Shown here: one piece after another, positions 44,546 to 60,200 of the stretch
Layout of the letters: every line of letters begins with the position of its first letter
How positions within the stretch are numbered: position 1 is the first letter of the stretch
Source of the DNA: Brachycybe producta
Lineage: Eukaryota > Arthropoda > Diplopoda > Playtdesmida > Andrognathidae
DNA: 64,000 nt
Direction of reading: 5' to 3'
Assembly (NCBI GenBank): GCA_036925085.1
Contig: JAUPFP010000122.1
Location: 62,001 to 126,000 of the forward strand
Translations under genes and position numbers: made by a program
The notes under the pieces: generated by a model
The model's database searches: none
What the model saw: the letters and a program-made list of their open reading frames with translations, nothing else
What the model was told of the DNA's origin: nothing

Positions 44546-47500
44546 TGTTCAATTTTATCATGCCAGTTATTAATATATGATTCCCATTATTTAAAAAATA
44601 GAAAAAAATTATGCCAACAACACCCAGTATTCCCAGGCAGTCACCCATCCAAGTACTGACTGGGCCCAATGTTGCTTAACTTTGGTGATAGGATGAGAAC
44701 CAGTGTGTTCAACATGGTATGGCTGTTGACACCCCAAAATGTACAAGTTCAACTTTCGAAAGATCTAAATAAGTTAACTCTCCACATCAAAAAAATACTT
44801 ATTACAGTTAACTATTATTGTGTGCATTTTCAGTTATTTATATAAAATAAGTGTTCAATTTTATCATGCCAGTTATTAATAGATGATTCCCATTATTTAA
44901 AAAATGAAAAGAAATACACCAACAACACCCAGTATTCCCAGGCAGTCACCAATCCAAGTACTGACTGGGCCCAATGTTGCTTAACTTTGGTGATCAGATG
45001 AGAACCAGTGTGTTCAACATGGTATGGCCGTTGACACCCGAAAATGTACAAGTTCAACTTTCGAAAGATCTAAATAAGTTAACTCTCCACTTCAAAAAAT
45101 ACTTATTACAGTTAACTATTATTGTGTGCATTTTCAGTTATTTATATAAAATAAGTGTTCAATTTTATCATGCCATTTATTAATATATGATTCCCAATAT
45201 TTAAAAAATAGAAAAAAATTATGCCAACAACACCCAGTATTCCCAGGCAGTCACCCATCCAAGTACTGACTGGGCCCAATGTTGCTTAACTTTGGTGATT
45301 GGATGAGAACCAGTGTGTTCAACATGGTATGGCCGTTGACACCCCAAAATGTACAAGTTCAACTTTCGAAAGATCTAAATAAGTTAACTCTCCACTTCAA
45401 AAAATACTTATTACAGTTAACTATTATTGTGTGCATTTTCAGTTATTTAAATAAAATAATTGTTCAATTTTATCATGCCAGTTATTAATATATGATTCCC
45501 ATTATTTAAAAAATAGAAAAAAAATTATGCCAACAACACCCAGTATTCCCAAGCAGTCACCCATCCAAGTACTGACTGGGCCCAATGTTGCTTCACATTG
45601 GTGATCGGATGAGAACCAGTGTGTTCAACATGGTATAGCCGTTGACACCCCAAAATGTACAAGTTCAACTTTCGAAAGATCTAAATAAGTTAACTCTCCA
45701 CTTCAAAAAATACTTATTACAGTTAACTATTATTGTGTGCATTTTCAGTTATTTATATAAAATAAGTGTTCAATTTTATCATGCCAGTTATTAATATATG
45801 ATTCCCATTATTTAAAAAAATAGAAAAAAATTATGCCAACAACACCCAGTATTCCCAGGCAGTCACCCATTCGAGTACTGACTGGGCCCAATGTTGCTTA
45901 ACTTTGGTGATCGGATTAGAACCAGTGTGTTCAACATGGTATGCCCGTTGACACCCCAAAATGTACAAGTTCAACTTTCGAAAGATCTAAATAAGTTAAC
46001 TCTCCACTTCAAAAAATACTTATTACAGTTAACTATTATTGTGTGCATTTTCAGTTATTTATATAAAATAAGTGTTCAATTTTATCTTGCCAGTTATTAA
46101 TAGATGATTCCCATTATTTATAAAATAGAAAAAAATTATGCCAACAACACCCAGTATTCCCATGCAGTCACCCATCCAAGTACTGACTGGGCCCTATGTT
46201 GCTTAACTTTGGTGATCAGACGAGAACCAGTGTGTTCAACATGGTATGGCCATTGACACACCAAAATGTACAACTTTAACTTTCGAAGGATCTAAATAAG
46301 TTACCTCTCCACTTAAAAAAAATACTTGTTACACTCAACTATTATTGTGTGCATTTTCAGTTATTTATATAAAATAAGTTTTCAATTTTATAATACCAGT
46401 TATTAATAGATGATTCCCATTATTTAAAAAATGAAAAAAAATATGCAAACAACACCCCACATTCCCAGGCAGTCAACCATCCAAGTACTGACTAGGCCCA
46501 ATGTTGCTTAACTTTGGTGATTGGATGAGAACCAGTGCATTCAACATGGTATGGCTGTTGACACCCCAAAACGTACAAGTTCAACTTTCGAAGGATCTAA
46601 ATAAGTTACCTCTCCACTTAAAAAATACTTGTTACATTTAACTATTATTGTGTGCATTTTCAGTTATTTATATAAGATAAGTGTTCAATTTTATTATGCC
46701 AGTTATTAACAGATGATTCCCATTATTTAAAAAATGAAAAAAATACACCAATAACACCCAGTATGCCCAGGCAGTCACCCATCCAAGTACTGACTGGGCC
46801 CAATGTTGCTTAACTTTGGTGATCGGATGAGAACCAGTGTGTTCAACAAGGTATGGGCATTGACACCCCAAAATGTACAAGTTCAACTTTCGAAGGATCT
46901 AAATAATTTAACTCTCCACTTCAAAAAAATACTTGGTACATTTAACTATTATTGTGTGCATTTTTAGTTATTAATATAAAATAAGTGTTCAATTTTATCA
47001 TGCCAGTTATTAATAGATGATTCCAATTATTTAAAAAAATGAAAAAAAAAATGATAACAACACCCAGTATTACAATGCAGGCACCCATCAAAGTACTGAC
47101 TGGTCCCAATGTTGCTTAACTTTGGTGATCGGATGAAAACCAGTGTGTTCAACATGTTATGGCCGTTGACACCCTAAAATGTACAACTTCAACTTTCGAA
47201 AGATCTAAATAAGTTAACTCTCCACCTCAAAAAAAATACTTGTTACACTCAACTATTATTGTCTGCATTTTCAGTTGTTTATATAAAATAAGTGTTCAAC
47301 TTTAATATGCCATTTATTAATAGATGATTCCCAGTATTTAAAAAATGAAAAAAATATGCCAACAACACCCAGTATCCCCAGGCAGTCACCCATCCAAGTA
47401 CTGACCAGGCCCAATATTGCTAAACTTTGGTGATTGGATGAGAACCAGTGTGTTCAACATGGTATGGCCGTTGACAACCCAAAATGTACAAGTTCAACTT

Positions 47501-50500
47501 TCGAAAGATCTAAATAAGTTAACTCTCCACTTCAAAAAATACTTATTACAGTTAATTATTATTGTGTGCATTTTCAGTTATTTATATAAAATAAGTGTTC
47601 AATTTTATCATGCCAGTTATTAATATATGATTCCCATTATTTAAAAAGTAGAAAAAAATTATGCCAACAACACCCAGTATTCCCAGGCTGTCACCCATCC
47701 AAGTACTGACTGGGATCAATGTTGCTTAACTTTGGTGATCGGATGAGATCCAGTGTGTCCAACATCGTATGGCCATTGACACCCCAAAATGTACAAGTTC
47801 AACTTTCGACGGATCTAAATAAGTTACCTCCTTACTTAAAAAAATACTTGTTACACTCAACTATTATTGTGTGCATTTTCAGTTATTTATATAAAATAAG
47901 TTTTCAATTTTATAATACCAGGTATTAATAGATGATTCCCATTATTTAAAAAATGAAAAAAAATATGCCAACAACACCCTGCATTCCCAGGCAGTCAACC
48001 ATCCAAGTACTGACTAGGCCCAATGTTGCTTAACTTTGGTGATCGGATGAGAACCAGTGCATTCAACATGGTATGGCTGATGACACCCCAAAACGTACAA
48101 GTTCAACTTTCGAAGGATCTAAATAAGTTACCTCTCCACTTAAAAAATACTTGTTACATTTAACTATTATTGTGTGCATTTTTAGTTATTAATATAAAAT
48201 AAGTGTTCAATTTTATCATGCCAGTTATTAATTGATGATTCCAATTATTTAAAAAAATGAAAAAAAAAATGATAACAACACCCAGTATTACCATGCAGGC
48301 ACCCATCAAAGTACTGACTGGTCCCAATGTTGCTTAACTTTGGTGATCGGATAAAAACCAGTGTGTTCAACATGATATGGCCGTTGACACCCCAAAACGA
48401 ACAACTTCAACTTTCGAAAGATCTAAATAAGTTAACTCTCCACTTCAAAAATAATACTTGTTACACTCAACTATTATTGTGTGCATTTTCAGTTATTTAT
48501 ATAAAATAAGTGTTCAACTTTAATATGCCAGTTATTAATAGATGATTCCCAGTATTTAAACAATGAAAAAATATGCCAACAACACCCAGTATTCCCAGGC
48601 AGTCACCCATCCAAGTACTGACTGGGCCCAATGTTGCTTAACTTTGGTGATCTGATGAGAACCAGTGTGCTCAACATGGTATGGCCATTGACACCCCAAA
48701 ATGTACAAGTTCAACTTCCGAAGGATCTAAATAAGTTAACTCTCCACTTCAAAGAATCACTTGTTACACTTAACTATTATTGTGTGCATTTTCAGTTATT
48801 TATATAAAATAAGTGTTCAATTTTATCATGCCAGTTATTAATAGATGATTCCCAATATTTAAAAAATGAAAAGAAATACACCAACAACACCCAGTTTTCC
48901 CAGGCAGTCACCCATCCAAGTACTGACGGGGCCCAATGTTGCTTAACTTTGGTGATCAGATGAGAACCAGTGTGTTCAACATGGTATGGCCGTTGACACC
49001 CCGAAATGTACAAGTTCAACTTTCGAAAGATCTAAATAAGTTAACTCTCCACTTCAAAAAATACTTATTACAGTTAACTACTATTGTGTGCATTTTCAGT
49101 TATTTATATAAAATAAGTGTTCAATTTTATCATGCCAGTTATTAATATATGATTCCCATTATTTAAAAAATAGAAAAAAATTATGCCAACAACACCCAGT
49201 ATTCCCAGGAAGTCACCCATCCGAGTACTGACTGGGCCCAATGTTGCTTAACTTTGGTGATCGGATTAGAACCAGTGTGTTCAACATGGTATGCCCGTTG
49301 ACACCCCACAATGTACAAGTTCAACTTTCGAAAGATCTAAATAAGTTAACTCTCCACTTCAAAAAATACTTATTACAGTTAACTATTATTGTGTGCATTT
49401 TTAGTTATTTATATAAAATAAGTGTTCAATTTTATCATGCCAGTTATTAATACATGATTCCCATTATTTAAAAAATAGAAAAAAATTATGCCAACAACAC
49501 CCAGTATTCCCAGGCAGTCACCCATTCAAGTACTGACTAGGCCCAATGTTGCTTAACTTTGGTGATCGGATGAGAACCAGTGTGTTCAACATGGTATGGC
49601 CGTTGACATCCCAAAATGTACAAGTTCAACTTTCGAAAGATCTAAATAAGTTAACTCTCCACTTCAAAAAATACTTATTACAGTAAACTATTATTGTGTG
49701 CATTTTCAGTTATTTATATAAAATAAGTGTTCAATTTTATCATGCCAGTTATTAATAGATGATTCCCATTATTTAAAAAATGAAAAGAAATACACCAACA
49801 ACACCCAGTATTCCCAGGCAGTCACCCATCCAAGTACTGACTGGGCCCCAATGTTGCTTAACTTTGGTGATCGGATGAGAACCAGTGTGTTCAACATGGT
49901 ATGGCCGTTGACACCCCAAAATGTACAAGTTCAACTTTCGAAAGATCTAAATAAGTTAACTCTCCACTTCAAAAAAATACTTATTACAGTTAACTATTAT
50001 TGTGTGCATTTTCAGTTATTTATATAAAATAAGTGTTCAATTTTATCATGCCAGTTATTAATATATAATTCCCATTATTTAAAAAATAGAAAAAAATTAT
50101 GCCAACAACACCCAGTATTCCCAGGCAGTCACCCATTCAAGTACTGCCTAGGCCCAATGTTGCTTAACTTTGGTGATCAGATGAGAACCAGTGTGTTCAA
50201 CATGGTATGGCCGTTGACACCCCAAAATGTACAAGTTCAACTTTCGAAAGATCTAAATAAGTTAACTCTCCACTTCAAAAAAATACTTATTACAGTTAAC
50301 TATTATTGTGTGCATTTTCAATTATTTATATAAAATAAGTGTTCAATTTTATCATGCCAGTTATTAATAGATGATTCCCATTATTTAAAAAATGAAAAGA
50401 AATACACCAACAACACCCAGTTTTCCCAGGCAGTCACCCATCCAAGTACTGACTGGGCCCAATGTTGCTTAACTTTGGTGATCAGATGAGAACCAGTGTG

Positions 50501-52170
50501 TTCAACATGGTATGGCCGTTGACACCCCGAAATGTACAAGTTCAACTTTCGAAAGATCTAAATAAGTTAACTCTCCACTTCAAAAAATACTTATTACAGT
50601 TAACTACTATTGTGTGCATTTTCAGTTATTTATATAAAATAAGTGTTCAATTTTATCATGCCAGTTATTAATATATGATTCCCATTATTTAAAAAATAGA
50701 AAAAAATTATGCCAACAACACCCAGTATTCCCAGGCAGTCACCCATCCGAGTACTGACTGGGCCCAATGTTGCTTAACTTTGGTGATCGGATTAGAACCA
50801 GTGTGTTCAACATGGTATGCCCGTTGACACCCAAAATGTACAAGTTCAACTTTCGAAAGATCTAAATAAGTTAACTCTCCACTTCAAAAAATACTTATTA
50901 CAGTTAACTATTATTGTGTGCATTTTTAGTTATTTATATAAAATAAGTGTTCAATTTTATCATGCCAGTTATTATTACATGATTCCCATTATTTAAAAAA
51001 TAGAAAAAAAGTTATGCCAACAACACCCAGTATTCCCAGGCAGTCACCCATTCAAGTACTGACTAGGCCCAATGTTGCTTAACTTTGGTGATCGGATGAG
51101 AACCAGTGTGTTCAACATGGTATGGCCGTTGACATCCCAAAATGTACAAGTTCAACTTTCGAAAGATCTAAATAAGTTAACTCTCCACTTCAAAAAACAC
51201 TTGTTACATTTAACTATTATTGTGTGCATTTTCAGTTATTTATATAAAATAAGTTTTCAATTTTATCATGTCAGTTATTAATAGATGATTCCCATTATTT
51301 AAAAAATGAAAAAAATATGCCAACAACTGCCAGTATTCCCATGCAGTCACCCATCCAAGTACTGACTGGGCCCTATGTTGCTTAACTTTGGTGATCGGAC
51401 GAGAACTAGTGTGTTCAACATGGTATGGCCGTTGACACCCCAAAATGTACAAGTTCAACTTTCGAAAGATCTAAATAAGTTAACTCTCCACTTCAAAAAA
51501 ATACTTATTACAGTTAACTATTATTGTGTGCATTTTCAGTTATTTATATAAAATAAGTGTTCAATTTTATCATGCCAGTTATTAATAGATGATTCCCATT
51601 ATTTAAAAAATGAAAAGAAATACACCAACAACACCCAGTTTTCCCAGGCAGTCACCCACCCAAGTACTGACTGGGCCCAATGTTGCTTAACTTTGGTGAT
51701 CAGATGAGAACCAGTGTGTTCAACATGGTATGGCCGTTGACACCCCGAAATGTACAAGTTCAACTTTCGAAAGATCTAAATAAGTTAACTCTCCACTTCA
51801 AAAAATACTTATTACAGTTAACTACTATTGTGTGCATTTTCAGTTATTTATATAAAATAAGTGTTCAATTTTATCATGCCAGTTATTAATATATGATTCC
51901 CATTATTTAAAAAATAGAAAAAAATTATGCCAACAACACCCAGTATTCCCAGGCAGTCACCCATCCGAGTACTGACTGGGCCCAATGTTGCTTAACTTTG
52001 GTGATCGGATTAGAACCAGTGTGTTCAACATGGTATGCCCGTTGACACCCCAAAATGTACAAGTTCAACTTTCGAAAGATCTAAATAAGTTAACTCTCCA
52101 CTTCAAAAAATACTTATTACAGTTAACTATTATTGTGTGCATTTTTAGTTATTTATATAAAATAAGTGTT
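44545..52170 (-). repeat. Large direct duplication of 5S units, copy 2 (about 25 units)
   Basis: Partner of 32960-40280. Beyond 52170 the sequences diverge again (AATACATG here versus AATAGATG in copy 1), which sets the right edge. The near identity over more than 7 kb points to a recent event. Confidence 0.85.
45890..48200 (-). repeat. Eight-unit block, copy 3 of 3
   Basis: Matches copy 1 at offset 11890 and copy 2 at offset 3658; lies inside the large duplication. Differences between copies are single bases. Confidence 0.85.
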
Positions 52171-53940
52171 CAATTTTATCATGCCAGTTATTAATACATG
52201 ATTCCCATTATTTAAAAAATAGAAAAAAATTATGCCAACAACACCCAGTATTCCCAGGCAGTCACCCATTCAAGTACTGACTAGGCCCAATGTTGCTTAA
52301 CTTTGGTGATCGGATGAGAACCAGTGTGTTCAACATGGTATGGCCGTTGACATCCCAAAATGTACAAGTTCAACTTTCGAAAGATCTAAATAAGTTAACT
52401 CTCCACTTCAAAAATCACTTGTTACATTTAACTATTATTGTGTGCATTTTCAGTTATTTATATAAAATAAGTTTTCAATTTTATCATGTCAGTTATTAAT
52501 AGATGATTCCCATTATTTAAAAAATGAAAAAAATATGCCAACAACTCCCAGTATTCCCATGCAGTCACCCATCCAAGTACTGACTGGGCCCTTTGTTGCT
52601 TAACTTTGGTGATCGGACAAGAACTAGTGTGTTCAACATGGTATGGCCATTGACACCCCAAAATGTACAAGTTCAACTTTTGAAGGATCTAAATAATTTA
52701 ACTCTCCACTTCAAAAAAAATACTTGTTACATTTAACTATTATTGTGTGCATTTTTAGTTATTTATATAAAATAAGTGTTCAATTTTATCATGCCAGTTA
52801 TTAATAGATGATTCCCATTATTTAAAAAATGAAAAGAAATACACCAACAACACCCAGTATTCCCAGGCAGTCACCCATCCAAGTACTGACTGGGCCCAAT
52901 GTTGCTTAACTTTGGTGATCAGATGAGAACCAGTGTGTTCAACATGGTATGGCCGTTGACACCCCGAAATGTACAAGTTCAACTTTCGAAAGATCTAAAT
53001 AAGTTAACTCTCCACTTCAAAAAATACTTATTACAGTTAACTACTATTGTGTGCATTTTCAGTTATTTATATAAAATAAGTGTTCAATTTTATCATGCCA
53101 GTTATTAATAGATGATTCCCATTATTTAAAAAATAGAAAAAAATTATGCCAACAACACCCAGTATTCCCATGCAGTCACCTATCCAAGTACTGACTGGGC
53201 CCTATGTTGCTTAACTTTGGTGATCAGATGAGAACCAGTGTGTTCAACATGGTATGGCCGTTGACACCCCGAAATGTACAAGTTCAACTTTCGAAAGATC
53301 TAAATAAGTTAACTCTCCACTTCAAAAAATACTTATTACAGTTAACTACTATTGTGTGCATTTTCAGTTATTTATATAAAATAAGTGTTCAATTTTATCA
53401 TGCCAGTTATTAATATATGATTCCCATTATTTAAAAAAAAAGAAAAAAATTATGCCAACAACACCCAGTATTCCCAGGCAGTCACCCAACCGAGTACTGA
53501 CTGGGCCCAATGTTGCTTAACTTTGGTGATCGGATTAGAACCAGTGTGTTCAACATGGTATGCCCGTTGACACCCCAAAATGTACAAGTTCAACTTTCGA
53601 AAGATCTAAATAAGTTAACTCTCCACTTCAAAAATAATACTTGTTACACTCAACTATTATTGTGTGCATTTTCAGTTATTTATATAAATAAGTGTTCAAC
53701 TTTAATATGCCAGTTATTAATAGATGATTCCCAGTATTTAAACAATGAAAAAATATGCCAACAACACCCAGTATTCCCAGGCAGTCACCCATCCAAGTAC
53801 TGACTGGGCCCAATGTTGCTTAACTTTGGTGATCTGATGAGAACCAGTGTGCTCAACATGGTATGGCCATTGACACCCCAAAATGTACAAGTTCAACTTC
53901 CGAAGGATCTAAATAAGTTAACTCTCCACTTCAAAGAATC

Positions 53941-54214
53941 ACTTGTTACACTTAACTATTATTGTGTGCATTTTCAGTTATTTATATAAAATAAGTGTTC
54001 AATTTTATCATGCCAGTTATTAATAGATGATTCCCAATATTTAAAAAATGAAAAAATATGCCAACAACACCCTAGTATTCCCAGGCAGTCACCCATCCAA
54101 GTACTGACTTGGCCAAAGGTTGCTTAACTTTGGTGATCGAATGAGAACCAGAGCATTCTCACATGGTATGGGTCGAATGAGAACCAGTGCGTTCAACATG
54201 GTATGGCCGTTGAC
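53941..54214 (-). rRNA. 5S-like copy with internal tandem duplication (gene part 54060-54214) and its 3' spacer
   Basis: The gene spans 54060-54214, 155 nt instead of 118. The segment CGAATGAGAACCAG with its following CATGGTATGG occurs twice (from about 54137 and about 54174), adding about 37 nt in the helix II-III region. It also has CCAAAGG in place of CCCAATG. It cannot fold as a normal 5S RNA and must be a pseudogene. It occurs only once in the window, so it has not spread. Confidence 0.75.
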
Positions 54215-57200
54215 ACCCCAAAATGTACAAGTTCTACTTTCGAAAGATCTAAATAAGTTAACTCTCCACTTCAAAAAAAAAATACTTGTTACATTTAAAA
54301 ATTATTGTGTGCATTTTCAGTTATTTATATAAAATAAGTGTTCAATTTTATCATGCCAGTTATTAATAGATGATTCCCATTATTTAAAAAATGAAATGAA
54401 ATACACCAACAACACCCAGTTTTCCCAGGCAGTCACCCATCCAAGTACTGACGGGGCCCAATGTTGCTTAACTTTGGTGATCAGATGAGAACCAGTGTGT
54501 TCAACATGGTATGGCCGTTGACACCCCGAAATGTACAAGTTCAACTTTCGAAAGATCTAAATAAGTTAACTCTCCACTTCAAAAAATACTTATTACAGTT
54601 AACTACTATTGTGTGCATTTTCAGTTATTTATATAAAATAAGTGTTCAATTTTATCATGCCAGTTATTAATATATGATTCCCATTATTTAAAAAATAGAA
54701 AAAAATTATGCCAACAACACCCAGTATTCCCAGGAAGTCACCCATCCGAGTACTGACTGGGCCCAATGTTGCTTAACTTTGGTGATCGGATTAGAACCAG
54801 TGTGTTCAACATGGTATGCCCGTTGACACCCCAAAATGTACAAGTTCAACTTTCGAAAGATCTAAATAAGTTAACTCTCCACTTCAAAAAATACTTATTA
54901 CAGTTAACTATTATTGTGTGCATTTTTAGTTATTTATATAAAATAAGTGTTCAATTTTATCATGCCAGTTATTAATACATGATTCCCATTATTTAAAAAA
55001 TAGAAAAAAATTATGCCAACAACACCCAGTATTCCCAGGCAGTCACCCATTCAAGTACTGACTAGGCCCAATGTTGCTTAACTTTGGTGATCGGATGAGA
55101 ACCAGTGTGTTCAACATGGTATGGCCGTTGACATCCCAAAATGTACAAGTTCAACTTTCGAAAGATCTAAATAAGTTAACTCTCCACTTCAAAAAATACT
55201 TATTACAGTAAACTATTATTGTGTGCATTTTCAGTTATTTATATAAAATAAGTGTTCAATTTTATCATGCCAGTTATTAATAGATGATTCCCATTATTTA
55301 AAAAATGAAAAGAAATACACCAACAACACCCAGTATTCCCAGGCAGTCACCCATCCAAGTACTGACTGGGCCCCAATGTTGCTTAACTTTGGTGATCGGA
55401 TGAGAACCAGTGTGTTCAACATGGTATGGCCGTTGACACCCCAAAATGTACAAGTTCAACTTTCGAAAGATCTAAATAAGTTAACTCTCCACTTCAAAAA
55501 AATACTTATTACAGTTAACTATTATTGTGTGCATTTTCAGTTATTTATATAAAATAAGTGTTCAATTTTATCATGCCAGTTATTAATATATAATTCCCAT
55601 TATTTAAAAAATAGAAAAAAATTATGCCAACAACACCCAGTATTCCCAGGCAGTCACCCATTCAAGTACTGCCTAGGCCCAATGTTGCTTAACTTTGGTG
55701 ATCAGATGAGAACCAGTGTGTTCAACATGGTATGGCCGTTGACATCCCAAAATGTACAAGTTCAACTTTCGAAAGATCTAAATAAGTTAACTCTCCACTT
55801 CAAAAAATACTTATTACAGTAAACTATTATTGTGTGCATTTTCAGTTATTTATATAAAATAAGTGTTCAATTTTATAATGCCAGTTATTAATAGATGATT
55901 CCCATTATTTAAAAAATGAAAAGAAATACACCAACAACACCCAGTATTCCCAGGCAGTCACCCATCCAAGTACTGACTGGGCCCCAATGTTGCTTAACTT
56001 TGGTGATCGGATGAGAACCAGTGTGTTCAACATGGTATGGCCGTTGACACCCCAAAATGTACAAGTTCAACTTTCGAAAGATCTAAATAAGTTAACTCTC
56101 CACTTCAAAAAAATACTTATTACAGTTAACTATTATTGTGTGCATTTTCAGTTATTTATATAAAATAAGTGTTCAATTTTATCATGCCAGTTATCAATAT
56201 ATAATTCCCATTATTTAAAAAATAGAAAAAAATTATGCCAACAACACCCAGTATTCCCAGGCAGTCACCCATTCAAGTACTGCCTAGGCCCAATGTTGCT
56301 TAACTTTGGTGATCAGATGAGAACCAGTGTGTTCAACATGGTATGGCCGTTGACACCCCAAAATGTACAAGTTCAACTTTCGAAAGATCTAAATAAGTTA
56401 ACTCTCCACTTCAAAAAAATACTTATTACAGTTAACTATTATTGTGTGCATTTTCAATTATTTATATAAAATAAGTGTTCAATTTTATCATGCCAGTTAT
56501 TAATAGATGATTCCCATTATTTAAAAAATGAAAAGAAATACACCAACAACACCCAGTTTTCCCAGGCAGTCACCCATCCAAGTACTGACTGGGCCCAATG
56601 TTGCTTAACTTTGGTGATCAGATGAGAACCAGTGTGTTCAACATGGTATGGCCGTTGACACCCCGAAATGTACAAGTTCAACTTTCGAAAGATCTAAATA
56701 AGTTAACTCTCCACTTCAAAAAATACTTATTACAGTTAACTACTATTGTGTGCATTTTCAGTTATTTATATAAAATAAGTGTTCAATTTTATCATGCCAG
56801 TTATTAATATATGATTCCCATTATTTAAAAAATAGAAAAAAATTATGCCAACAACACCCAGTATTCCCAGGCAGTCACCCATCCGAGTACTGACTGGGCC
56901 CAATGTTGCTTAACTTTGGTGATCGGATTAGAACCAGTGTGTTCAACATGGTATGCCCGTTGACACCCAAAATGTACAAGTTCAACTTTCGAAAGATCTA
57001 AATAAGTTAACTCTCCACTTCAAAAAATACTTATTACAGTTAACTATTATTGTGTGCATTTTTAGTTATTTATATAAAATAAGTGTTCAATTTTATCATG
57101 CCAGTTATTATTACATGATTCCCATTATTTAAAAAATAGAAAAAAAATTATGCCAACAACACCCAGTATTCCCAGGCAGTCACCCATTCAAGTACTGACT

Positions 57201-60200
57201 AGGCCCAATGTTGCTTAACTTTGGTGATCGGATGAGAACCAGTGTGTTCAACATGGTATGGCCGTTGACATCCCAAAATGTACAAGTTCAACTTTCGAAA
57301 GATCTAAATAAGTTAACTCTCCACTTCAAAAATCACTTGTTACATTTAACTATTATTGTGTGCATTTTCAGTTATTTATATAAAATAAGTTTTCAATTTT
57401 ATCATGTCAGTTATTAATAGATGATTCCCATTATTTAAAAAATGAAAAAAATATGCCAACAACTCCCAGTATTCCCATGCAGTCACCCATCCAAGTACTG
57501 ACTGGGCCCTTTGTTGCTTAACTTTGGTGATCGGACAAGAACTAGTGTGTTCAACATGGTATGGCCATTGACACCCCAAAATGTACAAGTTCAACTTTTG
57601 AAGGATCTAAATAATTTAACTCTCCACTTCAAAAAAAATACTTGTTACATTTAACTATTATTGTGTGCATTTTTAGTTATTTATATAAAATAAGTGTTCA
57701 ATTTTATCATGCCAGTTATTAATAGATGATTCCCATTATTTAAAAAATGAAAAGAAATACACCAACAACACCCAGTATTCCCAGGCAGTCACCCATCCAA
57801 GTACTGACTGGGCCCAATGTTGCTTAACTTTGGTGATCAGATGAGAACCAGTGTGTTCAACATGGTATGGCCGTTGACACCCCGAAATGTACAAGTTCAA
57901 CTTTCGAAAGATCTAAATAAGTTAACTCTCCACTTCAAAAAATACTTATTACAGTTAACTACTATTGTGTGCATTTTCAGTTATTTATATAAAATAAGTG
58001 TTCAATTTTATCATGCCAGTTATTAATATATGATTCCCATTATTTAAAAAAAAAGAAAAAAATTATGCCAACAACACCCAGTATTCCCAGGCAGTCACCC
58101 ATCCGAGTACTGACTGGGCCCAATGTTGCTTAACTTTGGTGATCGGATTAGAACCAGTGTGTTCAACATGGTATGCCCGTTGACACCCCAAAATGTACAA
58201 GTTCAACTTTCGAAAGATCTAAATAAGTTAACTCTCCACTTCAAAAATAATACTTGTTACACTCAACTATTATTGTGTGCATTTTCAGTTATTTATATAA
58301 AATAAGTGTTCAACTTTAATATGCCAGTTATTAATAGATGATTCCCAGTATTTAAACAATGAAAAAATATGCCAACAACACCCAGTATTCCCAGGCAGTC
58401 ACCCATCCAAGTACTGACTGGGCCCAATGTTGCTTAACTTTGGTGATCAGATGAGAACCAGTGTGTTCAACATGGTATGGCCGTTGACACCACGAAATGT
58501 ACAAGTTCAACTTTCGAAAGATCTAAATAAGTTAACTCTCCACTTCAAAAAATACTTATTACAGTTAACTATTATTGTGTGCATTTTTAGTTATTTATAT
58601 AAAATAAGTGTTCAATTTTATCATGCCAGTTATTAATACATGATTCCCATTATTTAAAAAATAGAAAAAAATTATGCCAACAACACCCAGTATTCCCAGG
58701 CAGTCACCCATTCAAGTACTGACTAGGCCCAATGTTGCTTAACTTTGGTGATCGGATGAGAACCAGTGTGTTCAACATGGTATGGCCGTTGACATCCCAA
58801 AATGTACAAGTTCAACTTTCGAAAGATCTAAATAAGTTAACTCTCCACTTCAAAAAATACTTATTACAGTAAACTATTATTGTGTGCATTTTCAGTTATT
58901 TATATAAAATAAGTGTTCAATTTTATCATGCCAGTTATTAATAGATGATTCCCATTATTTAAAAAATGAAAAGAAATACACCAACAACACCCAGTATTCC
59001 CAGGCAGTCACCCATCCAAGTACTGACTGGGCCCCAATGTTGCTTAATTTTGGTGATCGGATGAGAACCAGTGTGTTCAACATGGTATGGCCGTTGACAC
59101 CCCAAAATGTACAAGTTCAACTTTCGAAAGATCTAAATAAGTTAACTCTCCACTTCAAAAAAATACTTATTACAGTTAACTATTATTGTGTGCATTTTCA
59201 GTTATTTATATAAAATAAGTGTTCAATTTTATCATGCCAGTTATTAATATATAATTCCCATTATTTAAAAAATAGAAAAAAATTATGCCAACAACACCCA
59301 GTATTCCCAGGCAGTCACCCATTCAAGTACTGCCTAGGCCCAATGTTGCTTAACTTTGGTGATCAGATGAGAACCAGTGTGTTCAACATGGTATGGCCGT
59401 TGACATCCCAAAATGTACAAGTTCAACTTTCGAAAGATCTAAATAAGTTAACTCTCCACTTCAAAAAATACTTATTACAGTAAACTATTATTGTGTGCAT
59501 TTTCAGTTATTTATATAAAATAAGTGTTCAATTTTATCATGCCAGTTATTAATAGATGATTCCCATTATTTAAAAAATGAAAAGAAATACACCAACAACA
59601 CCCAGTATTCCCAGGCAGTCACCCATCCAAGTACTGACTGGGCCCCAATGTTGCTTAACTTTGGTGATCGGATGAGAACCAGTGTGTTCAACATGGTATG
59701 GCCGCTGACACCCCAAAATGTACAAGTTCAATTTTCGAAAGATCTAAATAAGTTAACTCTCCACTTCAAAAAAATACTTATTACAGTTAACTATTATTGT
59801 GTGCATTTTCAATTATTTATATAAAATAAGTGTTCAATTTTATCATGCCAGTTATTAATAGATGATTCCCATTATTTAAAAAATGAAAAGAAATACACCA
59901 ACAACACCCAGTTTTCCCAGGCAGTCACCCATCCAAGTACTGACTGGGCCCAATGTTGCTTAACTTTGGTGATCAGATGAGAACCAGTGTGTTCAACATG
60001 GTATGGCCGTTGACACCCCGAAATGTACAAGTTCAACTTTCGAAAGATCTAAATAAGTTAACTCTCCACTTCAAAAAATACTTATTACAGTTAACTACTA
60101 TTGTGTGCATTTTCAGTTATTTATATAAAATAAGTGTTCAATTTTATCATGCCAGTTATTAATATATGATTCCCATTATTTAAAAAATAGAAAAAAATTA

